Origin: Apodemus sylvaticus
Taxonomy: Eukaryota; Chordata; Mammalia; Rodentia; Muridae
Length of the DNA stretch: 64,000 nucleotides
Direction: 5' to 3'
Assembly: GCF_947179515.1 (NCBI RefSeq)
Contig: NC_067481.1
Span: 45,845,900 to 45,909,899 of the forward strand
Positions 23,190 through 36,208 of this stretch are shown here, piece after piece (position 1 is the first letter of the stretch; every line of letters begins with the position of its first letter). The notes under the pieces are model-generated. The model was not told the origin of the DNA and searched no databases. It was given only the letters and a program-made list of their open reading frames with translations. A program made the translations under genes and the position numbers.

Positions 23190-25265
23190 AGGTGTGTGGC
23201 TTCTGGGAGCAATGCTAGCAGAATCTCCAGGCGTGGGATGGGGCCAGAAGCTGCTACTGCACTCTAAAGTCAGGGCTCTGACTTGCAAATAAGGTCAGAG
23301 TGAATGGTAATGATTTCCCGGTTTCCCAATGAAAGACCCAGCAGCCGGCAGCCGCCTGGACAGATGGTTGGGAAGGGAGGACAACAGGAAATGAAAGAAG
23401 GGCTGAACATCAGAGGCCGCAGAATGGAAGCCAAGCCCAGCCAGACCACCAGCTTCCTCAGCACCCAAGGGTGCCCCGGCGGCAGCAGTGAACTCTAAAC
23501 TTAGGAACCAAAGAAAGGTTCTTGCCAGCAACACCACCTCACTTTACAAAAGGGGAAACTGAGGCCAGAAGAGTCAGCCCCCTTTCCAGGTTGTAGTGTC
23601 AGTGGCCTGTTTGCTTCTGCTGTTTTTCTCACTGGGCCTTGACTCCAGCTGCAGCAAAGGGAAGGCAGCTGCCCCAAAGCAGAACACAGCCACGGGTTTA
23701 GAGAAGATATAGCCCAGGGGAAGATGAAAGCAGTTGAGGTAACGGGCGGGGACAAATTAGCATAGTCTGGTCTGACATGTGTTGCTATATAAGAGATGAA
23801 GTGTTCCAAGTTCCCGAGACCCGACTCGGAGGAAATGAAAGGGGGAACAGAAGGGATTAAGGTTAGATTTAAGACAGTACTTTCTCCCAGGGATGATAAC
23901 GTAGCCCTTTATTCTGTGACCAAGACTGGCTGTGAACTCATCCCCTGTCCCTCCCACTCCTGAGGCCTTTGGGAATCCTTTTTCTCTTCCCACACAGCCT
24001 GCTTGGAGCGTGGGAAGCAGATGAGGTGGCTGACTTTAAAAAGTCCTCGCTTCAGGTAGGCGCTCTTTTTCCTAGATGGCCCTCCCGGGCTCTTTGCTGA
24101 AAGTGAGGACCGCAGCACTCAGGCTCTGGGGCCCTGGGGGGAGAGCAGCAGTCAAGGCATCTCTTGCAACACGCTCCCTGCCAAATTGATTCAAATTGGC
24201 TTGGATATGAACATATGATTAAAGGAGCGGCGCGATTCATTTATCAGGAGAGATTAAAGAGCGGCATCTGCGCAGCCTAGCTGGGGGACAATTAAGGAGC
24301 AAATCGCTAAGTGTCTGTGCCACCAGGCACGGGGGCGGGGGATGGGGGAAGGACAACTGGGATAATCTGCCAAGAGGACTGGAGGACAAAGGGAGCAGTT
24401 TCGGGGGTCACTGCCTGCTGCTGCTGTGTCTGGACACTACAGGGAGTCAGTCCCCTAGGGCTTTGGTCTCCTGCCTCTTATTCTGGAGTCAGACCATTCC
24501 TGCAGGCTGGAAATTAGTGGGGAGGAAACGGGGACGCAGGGTGTCTGTGAGATGGGCACAGGGCACGGGGCCAGTGGCTTAGCTTTGTGGAATCACAGCA
24601 TCTTAGGGACAAGAGGTGCTGGGGGCATTTAGGAACTTGCAGAGTTCTCCAGGTGTGACCCAGAGCGAACACAGGCTCCGGTGGCCCCATGGTCCTCTGG
24701 AGTGGCAACTGAGGGAAAGAAGCACCGCCCTCATAGCCTGGAGCATAGTGGAGGGGAGGGTTTTGTGGGAACTGGGAGAAGCACTGGTCATGGGGGGCGG
24801 TGAGCTTTGGCTTTCCCAGGCAGCCTGTGGCATGAGCATTGTTTAGCCCTCTGTCTCAGGACCGCCTGTTCTTTCCTCTTATGTCCTAGCCATAACTACC
24901 TGTGGAATCATTCTCCTTGAAGGCCTTAGCCCCAAATACTGCTGTGAGGACCCTTCGCAGTCTCCCTCCCCACAAAGGCATTCATTCTCTTTCCGTGGCT
25001 CGGGCACCTTCTCTGGCCTTGTGCAGTGGCCTTTGCTCCCATCCCTGGAGGACAGGTACTGGGATTTCTTGGCTCAGGTCAGAAGCTGATACTTACCAGC
25101 AGGTGAGGCAGATGCTCTGAGTGTCCATTCCCACACTGGGAGGCCCGCCATCTGAAATGACTCCATTCCTAGCACCAGGACCATGCCCAGGCCAGTGAGG
25201 GCAGCTGGCTCAAGTGCTGAGTAGACTGAGTAACATAAATTCCTTGACTTGAGAAAACATGCTCA

Positions 25266-25375
25266 CCCCAGACCTGGTATGTTAGTTTACACCTGTAATC
25301 TGGGGTTAGGGAGACCGAGGCAGGAGAAGTGTGAATTGGAGGTCAGCCTGGGCTATACAGTGAGACTCTCACTTT
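25266..25375 (+). repeat. Old B1-like SINE
   Basis: Reads TTACACCTGTAATCTGGGG and TCAGCCTGGGCTATACAGTG. Confidence 0.5.
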
Positions 25376-26087
25376 CGTCGCCTTTTCTCTTTGTTGGAGG
25401 ACAGGTGTCTTTGTTCTAGAAGGATCCATTTCATAGTTCTCCCCACCTTGTTTCGGTGGTGACTTTTCCCTATCTTGACTTTCCAGGCAGATGTCACCAG
25501 AGCCTTTCCCACTCACCTCCTCAGACCATTTAATGCCTGTGGAAAATATATCTGATCATGAATAAGGTTCAGAGGAGGAGGAGGGTAGGGAAGGCCTTTG
25601 GTTTCTTCCTCATCGGCATGAACTGCCCTATAACTTTTGCAAGGCCACAAAGCATGGTCAAAGTGTAGCTCAGGCCTTCAGGCCGCGGCTGAGCAGGCAC
25701 CTAAGGCCGTGTTCCCAGCTTACTCAAGTTTTCTGTCGCCAAAGTGAGCTGAGGAGCAGAGAACATGCTGCCAAATTTTGATCAAGAAGTCACCTTTGGA
25801 GTGACTAAAGTTTTGAGAAGGGGTTGGGAACAGGGCATAAACAAGCTGCCTGCCCTGCTCGCCTCAGCACAAATGTGGTGGCTCTGTCTCCCTCAACCAG
25901 TCTCCTCACCCACTATCTCGAGTGACCTGCCAAGGCTCTGGGAGTGACACTGGCCTGGCTTGAGAATAGGCCACACAGACCAAGATGGCCCTTCCACATC
26001 CCCATCAGAATCCCACCTCTGCCTCTGTCCCTGCCCCAGGACCACCCTGGATCCCCCTGGGCCTGCAAGGAGAGTCAGGGAAACATG

Positions 26088-27226
26088 TGGCCAGGAGGGA
26101 GGGCCCTTTATTTCCTTACATCAATCAGGCCCACAGGGAGAGAGCGCACAGCCCGATGGGTACAAAGCAACTGCAGAAGGGAAGGGGGATGGCAAACGGG
26201 TCCAGCACCAGGCACTGCCTTTGGGCCCCCAAATCTGGTAGAAAGGTCGGGATGACCTTTATGGTTAAGTAGCTGAGAGGAGACCACTTGTTGCTGTGTC
26301 TGGGGTAAGTGTGTGGGAGCAGGGTTGTGGGCAGAAGAAAGATGACAAAGGGTTAGGACTCTAGTCTGATAAACAGACCAAAACATCTATCTTCCATTGT
26401 ACCCACCACAGGTCCTCAGCGCTGAATGAGTGGCTGGCTATAACACCGCCAGAGGAAGGCAGTGCTGGAAGCCATGGGTGGGTGCAGGTGGAAGAGATCA
26501 GCTCTTAAAGAACTGCTCATTGCACCCAATACTCCAACAAGGCTTGCTCCGTCCAAGCCAGAAGCGCCCAGCTGCCATCCTCCTCACCCTGCCTCCTAAG
26601 AACCAGGGCCCCAGCTCTGCTCAGCAGTGTCCCCTGGCAGCAGGCTGCAGGAGGAAGGGCCTCTGGAGAGTGCCTATGGAGAGGAGATTCCCAAGGCATC
26701 CCACAGGGCCCAGCTGCAGCAGCAGCCCCTCCCACTCTCAGGGACGCAGCTGCATGGAGGTTTGGGTATTTAAATTAAACAGTAAAAAGACAGCAGGCAC
26801 TGAGAAGAGAAAGCCCTCACCCCAGCGGAGGGGAGGCATTGCTGCTCCCTCCTGACTCTTTCCCATGGGCCCAGTGGCTTCGAGCGGTCCAGCAGGTAAC
26901 CTATCCACCATCCCTGAGCAGGAGGCTGAGATGGAGGTCCACTGCGGGCTCCATGAAGTGCCAGGCCACCTGACAGGTCCACAGCGGCCCAGGGTGGGAG
27001 CTAGGAGCATGGCCTTCTGAGGCAAGAGGGAAGCTCTCTCTGCAGAGACTCTGCTTCCCCCCGCCTCTTCCACGTGGAGTTATCAGACACCTACAGCCTG
27101 GAAAGTTCCCCGACAGAGTGCCGAGGCGTCTTCCATGCAGATCGGCAGTCAAATGGGGGCCCGTGGTACCCCTCTATTTCCTGGGAGAGGCTGTGGGGTG
27201 GGAGAGCTGTGAGCCACTCCCCCAGG
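26088..27226 (-). other. Myo18a: Myo18a 3' untranslated region
   Basis: About 1.1 kb from the TAG to just past the poly(A) signal; free of SINEs. It contains a same-strand 111-codon open frame (26738-27073). In humans TIAF1 is annotated within the MYO18A 3' UTR, but I see no clear TIAF1-like protein here. Confidence 0.7.
26107..26112 (-). terminator. Myo18a: Myo18a polyadenylation signal AATAAA
   Basis: The + strand reads TTTATT, giving AATAAA on the gene strand about 1,115 nt after the stop codon. It is the best-placed canonical hexamer I found. Confidence 0.7.
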
Positions 27227-27371
27227 CTATGCATCTGTCTCTGTCAGCTTGGCCTCTGTGTCGCTGTCACTCAGATAGTTGTGGGAGAACCGGGGTCTGG
27301 AGCTGCTGTCCACAGGATCGTGCTCATCATCCGATGGGTCAGCGGCGAGGGACTTCCAGTGACTGGTTGGG
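27227..27371 (-). CDS. Myo18a: Myo18a standard terminal coding exon
   Basis: 145 bp: one base completes Ser from exon w25, then 47 codons and TAG at 27227-27229. Encodes [19 protein letters not shown] and ends [16 protein letters not shown], the recognised MYO18A C-terminus. Acceptor CTCCCTGCAG. Confidence 0.97.
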
Positions 27372-30300
27372 CTGCAGGGAGAGAGGGACAGGGTCAGGGC
27401 CAAAGAACACTTCTTCTCTGGGCCACCAAGTTCCGTTCAAGCACTCCAAACCCCAAATGTTCCAGGTCAAAAGGAGCACACAGTTTGCAGTGTGCTCCTT
27501 TTCAGACCATCATGTCAGGAAGGCTGGTGGCTGCAAGGGCCAGGCTGCCATGAACCCAGGAAGCACATTCGTTCCTGGCTCCTTCCCCGGAGAAGCTTGG
27601 ACTGAGCTATGAGGGAGGAACACTGGGTCTCGGAGTTTTCAATGTCCTTGCTCAGATGCAAACAGTCCACAGACCACACAGATGACGCTGGGGGGCAGGT
27701 GACTACTTGACTACAACCTGTCCAAGGGGGAAACTCTCAGGCTGATAGATTACTCCTGGCAGGATTCCAGGTCTGAACTATTTCCCCCTAATCAGGGTTT
27801 CCCTGGGCCTGGAATACTTCTGTCCTTGACCATGGCATCCTCTACTGGCAAAGGAACGAAGGCTCAGGACAGAGGCTGGCCAGATCTGTTTGAGGATGGG
27901 CCAATGGGAGGGGCCCTTAACAACTCCTGGGAGTCTTCATCAGGCCCCTGGCTCTGGAAGGCTGTCCCTCCAAAGTTATGAAGAAGCATTACCCCTGGAG
28001 GGAGGAGGACTGTGACGGCCAACAGAGCAGACAGGGCCGCGTTTTCTGGCTCCATCCACACTCGTTCTCTCCCAGAGCTTCTGAGCCTCCTCCTGTCCCC
28101 ACTGTCCCTGAGCACATGCAGTACAGTTTAATGTCACAGAAGAAGACACAGCCCAACACAGCTTCACCTCTACTGGTGCCCTGGCCCCAGCTTTGTCCCT
28201 GGGGCGCCTGTGCTCCAAGAGACAAGGGCTACAGGTCCTGGTGACCGTCTGCTTGGACAAGGGGAGTGCCTGCCATTGCTAGTCTATATTCTGAACTAGA
28301 AACCCGAGGGCGGCCCTTTATCTCCTGGTCCTTTTAAGGTAAGATGGGGAAGCAGACAGCACTTTAGGTTTCCCTGGAGGTAGCAGTAGAGGTACAGAAA
28401 TAAGGTTCCACCAAGAGTCCTCCTGTAGCAGGCGCTGCCTGAGCCCCTTGGATGGCCCTTTGCGAATCACATATCAGATATCCTGCATATCAGATATTTA
28501 CATTACGATTCATAACAGCAGCAACATTGCAGTTATGAAGCAGCAATGAAATAATGTTATGTTTGGGGTTATCATAAGATGAGAGACTATACTAAAGGGC
28601 TGCAGCATCAGGAAGGCCGAGAGCCACCACCATGGACTTACTGTTCTGCCTTATTCTTCCAGGTAATGTACGATGAAAAGCTGCCTCAAATGGAAGGAGA
28701 GCCTTGCCCAAGGTCATGGCCAAGACCTGAACCTGAACCCAACTTCAGCCTTAGAGCACTCTTGCCACGAGATGAAACAAGAAGAAAACAAGACCAAACC
28801 TAACGTCTCCTGCTGGCCAGGAGCAACTGGGGTGGGTATGTGAAGACAGGCCTCTGTGCCCCTGGCAGAAGGGAAGAGCCTGGGAAAATATATGTTCAAT
28901 TATGCAAAATGGCTCAGCAACGGGGCAGTCTGGTTAATAGTTATCGTATTTCTCATGAATGAATTACCATTTTTAAAGGAATAAGAATAGCACAAAACAC
29001 ACTTAATACAAACTAGACTGAACATAAATGAGTCTTATTCTGATGGGCCAGAACCACTTAAGGCCTCACAGCATCTCCAGGACAAAATTATAAAGCTCAA
29101 TGCTAACTGTGTAATGCAGAAAAAAATGGAGGTCATTAGCCTTGGGGTTGTTTGTATCCTGAATTAGTAGGGGCCACTTGTTTTCTTTTTTTATCACAGA
29201 GTTTCTGTTCACCCTGGGCTAAAGGTTTGCTTTCCAGCTAAGGATGCCTGGCTTTGAGGAAAGACAGTGGGTGGGGTTATTCTGTGAGCAGAGGGCGTGA
29301 GCAGATGCCGGGGCGGGCCCTGTGTGGCCTGCTGCGCCATCCTTCATCTCTTTCCACAGGCGGGTCTCCAGACCCCATCCCCACATCCCACACGCCCAGT
29401 TAAACAGTGGTCAGGTTGCTCTAGAGCCGCTGATGCTGCCGAGAAGCAGGGGCAACCAATCATGGGCAAACTCTGTCCTTTGCTCCTGTCTGGGCTGAGG
29501 AGCCACAAGATCCCTCGCAATCTTTCTTGAGCTCTCTGGCCAGTCTCCATATCTGCTTTTACTGCCACCACCATCAGTAGGGCCAACAGCAGGCAGCTCC
29601 CTGTCCCCAGAGCAAGAGCCAGGGCTGGCAATTGGAACATTTTAACTAAATTGTTTAAAAAGCTTTCCTTCCCTACAAGCCAGTGTCTCCTGCTCAGTGC
29701 TGTCACAAACAATTTGGTACACAAGCTAATTCCTGCTGGGAAAGCCCAGGGTGGCAACACTGTATTCTGTGTTTTGGAATTCTTCACTGGTCCTTAACCC
29801 TAGGCGGGGCTCTGCCCGCACCTTCTGCCTTTGCAGGCATCCCTTGCTGCCAACCCCCCCCCCCTCGCCCGACACACACACTTCATGGTAGTTGGCCAGG
29901 TTCTAGTTGGAGACCACTCTACCATCACTAACCCCAAACCTCATAGTGGCACAGTACAGGGTTTCAGGACCAGTTGGCTCTCTCCGTAGACAAACGCAGC
30001 TGAGCTGTGGGTGAGAGGGGGCTGCAGAAACAGGGCTTTCTGTCTTAGTCACTGTGAAATATGACTGGGCACTAGAGGGATTCAGGTATAGTCTACTAGT
30101 CAGTCACCAGTTAGTCTGGGGTTGCCCAGCAAGGCAATTGCTTCCTTCTGGGAAGAGGTACAGAGGGGCCTGGCCTTCTTTGTGTCTAGACCTCCCCTTC
30201 CAGCCACCAACTGATGGGCCTGGGGTGCCGGGCCCTGAGCCAGGCTAAGCCCTGAAGAGACTAAAACCACTGAGCAAACATTTTGACTCCAATCTTTCCT

Positions 30301-33007
30301 CCCAGTGGAACTAACAAAGGCCACAGATGCTTCCTGTTCTCCCTTGAGTGCCCTGAAACCACACGAATAGGGGGTGGGGGAGCAACAGAGCAGTGCCAGG
30401 ACCAAGGAGTGGTCTAGCCTGGGCTCGAGCTGCTATAAGTCAGGTCTGGACTGTAGCGCCGTCTCCATCCTCCCACTTCTCAGTCACTTCCCCTCTCTCC
30501 CTCCCGTTTCCAAATGGACAAAGGCAACTTCCCCTTTCAACGGTGCACCATGGCACAAGCATGCAACAGGTGTGTCAGTGTGTTAGTCTGGGAAACGAAC
30601 GTGGTGGCCCAGGTGGCTGCAGCCTGGGGTTGTGCCTACCTCCCGGGAAGCAGCGAGCGTGCCCTGTGCTGAACATGCTTCCCACCATCTCTCCACAGGG
30701 GTGATTCAAAATGTCACCACCCACCAGGGAAACTGGCAACAATGGGATTCTAGTGACTCAGGCTCTGCCTCTCCCTATTGAAGGTGTAGGCACAGGGCCT
30801 GACTGCTACAGCTCCCCATGGGAAGAGCCGGGGGAGGCAGGAGAGCAGGGAGGGGCCGTCACTCAGCAACTCCTCATTTCTATTCATTAGAACTCTACAA
30901 GATGAGCAGAGCTGAGGTGACGCCCACGTGTGGGCTGAGTGTGGGCTGGGAGGGCTGAGGAGGCGGCAGGTATCTCCTGGGTCTACTGTAGGGTGTGGCA
31001 CCGCGTGGGCTGCACCGCGTGGGCCGCACCGCAAGATGCATGCTAGGCAGGGGAGGAGAGAGGAGAGCAGAGTGCCTCAGCAGAGTTCACAGCTGAGGTA
31101 TCCCATCAGCTAGGATCCTTTCCCGGTCCATCCTGTTGCATGAGAGCTCTGACTGGGTGTCGGTGACACCTACCTGTCACCTACATGCTCTGCATGTAGC
31201 TATGAAGAAGCAGTTACAGTTAAAGGTGTAGAACAGACCCCATTAAGTCCTGGTAACCTTACTTCCCAGTTGTGTAACTTAATCTCTCTGAACCCTAACT
31301 TTTTATGAAACATAGCTGATCAGACCTTTGTTATGAAGTTATAGGGAAGATTAGTTCCAAAAACAGCACAGGAGGCTCAGGGTGCAGTTGGAGCTCTAAT
31401 CCAACATCAGCAAATTCAGCTCAGAGCTCAAGTCAGGAGCCAGGAGGCTCTCTGAGGCCCAAGAGGTGGTAGGGGAGCCTGAGGCTGCAGTCGGTCGGTC
31501 GGTCAGAGGGGCAGGGAGCACGTTAGTTCACAGAGGGTGGGTGGGGCACACCATGCGGCACTGCACACCAGGCCAGGCGGCACCTACTGCGCTAGTCACT
31601 CTCGGGTCGGTACAGGTACCGCATCATCAAGCTGTCCACCTCTTTCTTTCGCTGCTTCTCTTCCTTCTTTGACCGTCTTGGAGTTTGCCCCCCTTCCTCA
31701 GCGTCTGCGGTTGGCCCCTTTTTCACACTGGAGCGGCTATGGCCTGAGACCGTGGAGCCACTGGATGAGGATGAGGACTCAGATTCACTCTCTGTTTTCT
31801 TTCTTCTTGATTTAGATTTCTTCTTGCTCTTCCGAGAGCGCCCTTTCCTCCGCCGCTTGTGCGCCGAGGAACCTTCCGAGCTGGAGCTGGAGCTGGAGCT
31901 GGAGCTGGGGCTGGGGCTGCTCCGTTTGCTCCTGTGCTTGCTCCGGCTTTTGCGGCCCCTGCGCGAAGACACATCTGCGGCAGAGGCAGAGCGGCGGATG
32001 CTGGCGCCCCTGTCTGGGTACTCCAGTTGCGCGCTCCGGGCGCTCTGGATGCTCTTCCGGTCATCATCCTCTGAGTCAGGCTCCAGGCTGCTCCGCTGGA
32101 TCGGCACCGGTTTGTAGCTCAAGACCTCATTAATGGCAGCCTCCAGGTCTGGATCCAGGTAGGAGTGGCGGCTGACGGGTCGGACGCCGGAGCCCTCAGG
32201 GACCGAGGTTGAAGCTGAGGAAGAGCCCCGTGGCTGGGGTGGCACAGACAGGCTCCGGGCCAGTGATGGATGGCTGAACTGTGAGTGTGCCTCACTGAGG
32301 GCCACGCTGGCCCCATCATCCCACTCATCCAAGCAGCTCTGGCCGAGGGATAGCCTGGAGTCAGGGCTCTCCCGACCCAGGCCTGAGGCCCGGTTCCAGG
32401 AAGGACTTACTGTGCTTGACAAGCCGTCGAGCCTGGATGTGCTACGGCGGGAGCTGGGTGAGCCTGACAGAGAGAAGCTCAGCGAGGAGCGAGCCCTATC
32501 CTCCCCAGAGCCACGCGTGGCTGAGGAGGCTCGGCTGACCGGAGCAGAGACTGTTGAGGCTCGGTCAAAGTCTGAGCCCCAGCGCTTCTCCAGACCCCGG
32601 CCAGGGCGGCTCCCAGCCCCTGAGAAGATGGAGCTACAATCGTCCTGCTCCTCACACCTCCTGCCCTGGGACTGGTCAGGTTCCTCCCTGGGGCCCACAC
32701 GAGCCTTCCTGGGAGGCCTTTCAGGGGAGGTGGCACGCTCACTCAGGGTGGTGAGGAGCGAGTCCTGGTCTCCAGTGCCCCCGATGGAGTCCTTCAGGGT
32801 CAGCCTCTTGCGGTAGCTGAGGGAGCTGAGCACAGAGGAGGGTCTCGCCTCTGGCCCCTTGCCCTCCTTAGGGAGGCTGTTGAGAGCCGTCCTGAGTGGG
32901 AAGGGAGGCCCAGGAGAAGAGACCCAGAGCGAATGAATGACGGGAGAAAGGGGAAGAGGGAGGAGGAGGAGGAGGAGGAGGAGGAGGAGGAGGAGGAGGA
33001 GGAGGAG

Positions 33008-33072
<65 letters not shown>

Positions 33073-36000
33073 CATTAACAAAAATAAAGACACAGGGGGA
33101 GGGAAGAAGGAGGAGAAACCGGCACAGCCCTGGCAAAGCGGTAGCAAGAGCATCCAAGGAAATGAAGCAAAATAATTTGCGTCAGTGAAAATAGCTTCAT
33201 GGAGAATGTCATGTAAATTAGACTATTGTTCTATTTCATCACTTTTCCCCCTCTAAAACGTTTAGTTCAATTTATTTCATTGTCAACTACCTGGAGCCTT
33301 GTGCCACACTGTGGTGAACGGCAGTGGGGCGGGATGCGCCATTATCTGCAATAACAAAATGTTGTTTGGTCGAATAAATTAAACCAATTACAGGGGGCCG
33401 CTGGGTACCAGTGGTGAGGGGCTAGACTTGGGGGTGGTTGGAAAAGAAGGAGAGAGATCACTTTTCCTATCCAGCCTGCCGCCTGTCTCTGGAGAGGTGG
33501 GGAAGGCAGGCAGCAAGGAACTCTGTGTGGGAGGAGAGCAGGGAATAGGCCAGTGATGGCCCTGACGGGGGAGCTCTGGCTTCTAGAAGCGGCTGTCTGT
33601 GGGATCAGGTTATCATCAGCCAGGAAGAAGGGGAGCAGAGCCCCCGCCCCTCCGAGACTAGTTGGCAAGCCTGAGGGGTGGGCGCTGAAGAGCACAGAGG
33701 AAGGAGAGGGCGAGAAGGGGGAGGAAGCGCAGTGGCTCTGGCTCTGGGAACCGATGCATTGCTGCTCTACGATGCATTGCTGCTCTACGATGCATTGCTG
33801 CTCTACGATGCATTGCTGCTCTACGATGCATTGCTGCTCTACAATGCATTGCTCTTTGGAGGCAGGGAGCCAAAGCTGACCAGGGTTGCCTGCGCAGGGC
33901 TCTAGGACCCCGGTGCCCCAACAGAGGTACCAACAGTTAGACGTTGCTGACCCAGTTCGTGGGGTGAAGTTAAGCCTACGCACGCACGAGCCCGCACCCC
34001 ACTACTGGAGCTCCCTGGCTAGGCAGCTGCTCTGTGTGCTTTCCACAGGCCAGGAGAGAGTACGCATAGCCTGAGGGTTGCAGCTTCCGTGCCGTGACAC
34101 TGTCCACCCATGGCTGGTGGCTGAGGTGACCTCTCCTCCCTGCTGGAGGCCAACCAAGCTCACCTGGAGCTCTTCAAGCTGCCATCGTCAGAAGGTGCCT
34201 TAGAAGGTCCCTTGTTCTTCGACAGCCAGGACTTGACCCCGTCGACCCGGTCCTCCACCTCGGAGTCCACATCTGAGTCTCCCTCACTGTTGGGTGAGGA
34301 ACACAAAGGTAGGCAAGGCCGGGCAGGTGAGGATCACTTGCTGGCCAGCATGGAGAGCAAGGAGGGGCGGGGCGCATTTTGGGCGGGGTTGGAGTGCAGG
34401 TGGCATGCACGTCAGTGAGTCAGGGAGAAGAGAAAGGTTAGCGTGAGCACGCCTGCCACCCACCAGGTGCCCATCCCTTCCCTCGGCAGACCACACTGTG
34501 TCAGTCACTGGGAAGAGCCTGAGGAGTGTGGAGGCACCACCCGATCCATCCAGGGATGAGTGACAAGCCATTCGGCCAACCAGATGAGCAGGATAGGCAG
34601 ACCATCCACTAAGCAAGTCTAGCCTAATGGCTCTCTGTTAAAAAGAAGTCTCAGGGGCTGACAAGATGATTCCATGCAGAACAGCACTTGCTACAAAGCA
34701 ACAATGGCCTGAGTTCAATCCCTAGAGGCCATACGATGTTCTCTAACTTACACGCATGCGCTGTAGCACACTCATATCCACCCACATACATATGTCCACA
34801 TATATAAATACACGTGTACATGTGTGTATGTGTGTGTGTGCCAGTGTGTGTGTGTGTGTGTGTGTGTGTATGCTTCAGACTGTGGCTACAGCCACCACCA
34901 GTTTCTGTCTTCATTATAAAAGCCGGGTTGCTAGACATAGGACAGAAAACAGGACTATCACATGACCTCAGGTTAACTTGAACCTGGAGGTCTCTTTGGC
35001 TGCTAGCAACACAAACTTGAGATAACAGAGCACAGCCACCTTGTGGTATCCCTGGCTCTTAGAAATAGGAAGGAAGAGAGGAAGAGAGGCCTTTCTGGGG
35101 GGCCTGGTGATGCTTTCAGGGTTCAGATAGCTGCAGGAAGCCCAGGGGCCCAGAAAGTCTCAAAGCAAGCCTCTAACTCTCCGGGTCTCCTCACCTCTCC
35201 CTCAGGCAGCCCCCAGCCCCTGCTCCCCACTGCTGGCTGCACAGGCTAACCTCAGAACCTGCAAGAAAGCCTCAAGAGTCTAATTCTGAGGCTAGAGTCA
35301 TAGTGACCCCCTCATGAAGCAGTGGGGGCACAGAGATAGTTTCTGAGTACAAATGCTTTGCAAATTCTGCAAAATGTCTACTCCTTAAATTCCCCTGCTG
35401 CAGAGAGGCTAAGGTTTCTCCTTCATGCAAATTTCTTTTCATCTGTATCAACAAGAGTGGCCCTGGTCTTGAATTACGTTCTTGAATAAATAGCCACACA
35501 GGCAGACACATGTATACCCAGGCATGCGCAAGCGTGTGTGCATACACATACACACACATCACAGGAAACCACCGTTCTAGGGACCATGAGAGAGCCATGC
35601 ACATGGGGAAGGGGAACAAAGAGGCATATTTTATGCGCTTCCATCAAGTACAGAATTATAACAGATACAAGGCCTGCTGATGCCCCGGGTAAACAGGAGT
35701 TTAGCGGGCAGCCCCCAAACCACTAATGCAAGCTCTGTGCCCATTGGAGCCTGGCAGATTTACTGTGGTGCCTGGGTCCCATGGAACGCCAATACTACCT
35801 GATTTATACACCCGCGCAAAAATCCTCCCTCTGTAGCTTCAGAGCCTGTAATTTATCACCGCCGTTCATAACCATATTGATTGGCTTTGGAAAGGAGGTG
35901 CTGTATGCATCGCAAAATCTATGTCTACATGTTAAAAGTGTTTCTGTATAAATCTCCCTTAATACTGCACTGTTTACTGCTTTCATTAAGGTTATGGCAA

Positions 36001-36157
36001 TAACAACTGTATCTCTAAGTAAATCGAAACATTATTTTTCTGCCCGCCTTAGCATGCTCGCTCGATAACTTGGAGCTGCTGAGGATGGAGCCTCTCTGCT
36101 ATCCGTGGAACCTGCTTAGAATCGCACATCCTCAGGCACCTGCTTTGAGTGCATGCT

Positions 36158-36208
<51 letters not shown>

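Larger units (their letters stand above)
11426..26087. other. Intergenic region between convergent Pipox and Myo18a 3' ends
   Basis: I see no supportable coding exon or RNA gene. Open frames are short, or are repeat artefacts. Unique stretches include about 14640-17220, 18720-19740, 21210-22530 and 23190-26090. Several AT-rich unrepetitive pieces (for example 21700-22230 and 24170-24310) look like possible conserved non-coding sequence, but this was not tested. Confidence 0.7.

Noticed and set aside
26430..27612. Overlapping + strand frames of 141-164 codons opposite the Myo18a end
   Set aside because: They are shadows of the Myo18a last exon and 3' UTR with no recognisable domain.
32892..33157. 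First 88 or so codons of the 521-codon open frame that covers the alternative Myo18a exon (Ser/Leu-rich)
   Set aside because: They are translation of the (TC)n(TCC)n intronic repeat; the acceptor at 32892 marks the true exon start.
33753..33858. CRISPR-like repeat array
   Set aside because: Units are directly adjacent without spacers, in a mammalian intron; it is a tandem repeat. The same holds for 55191-55429.
33342..33983. 213-codon open frame with QCIVEQ repeats on the - strand
   Set aside because: Its length depends on an 18-bp tandem repeat that lacks stops in any frame; there is no splice or family support.
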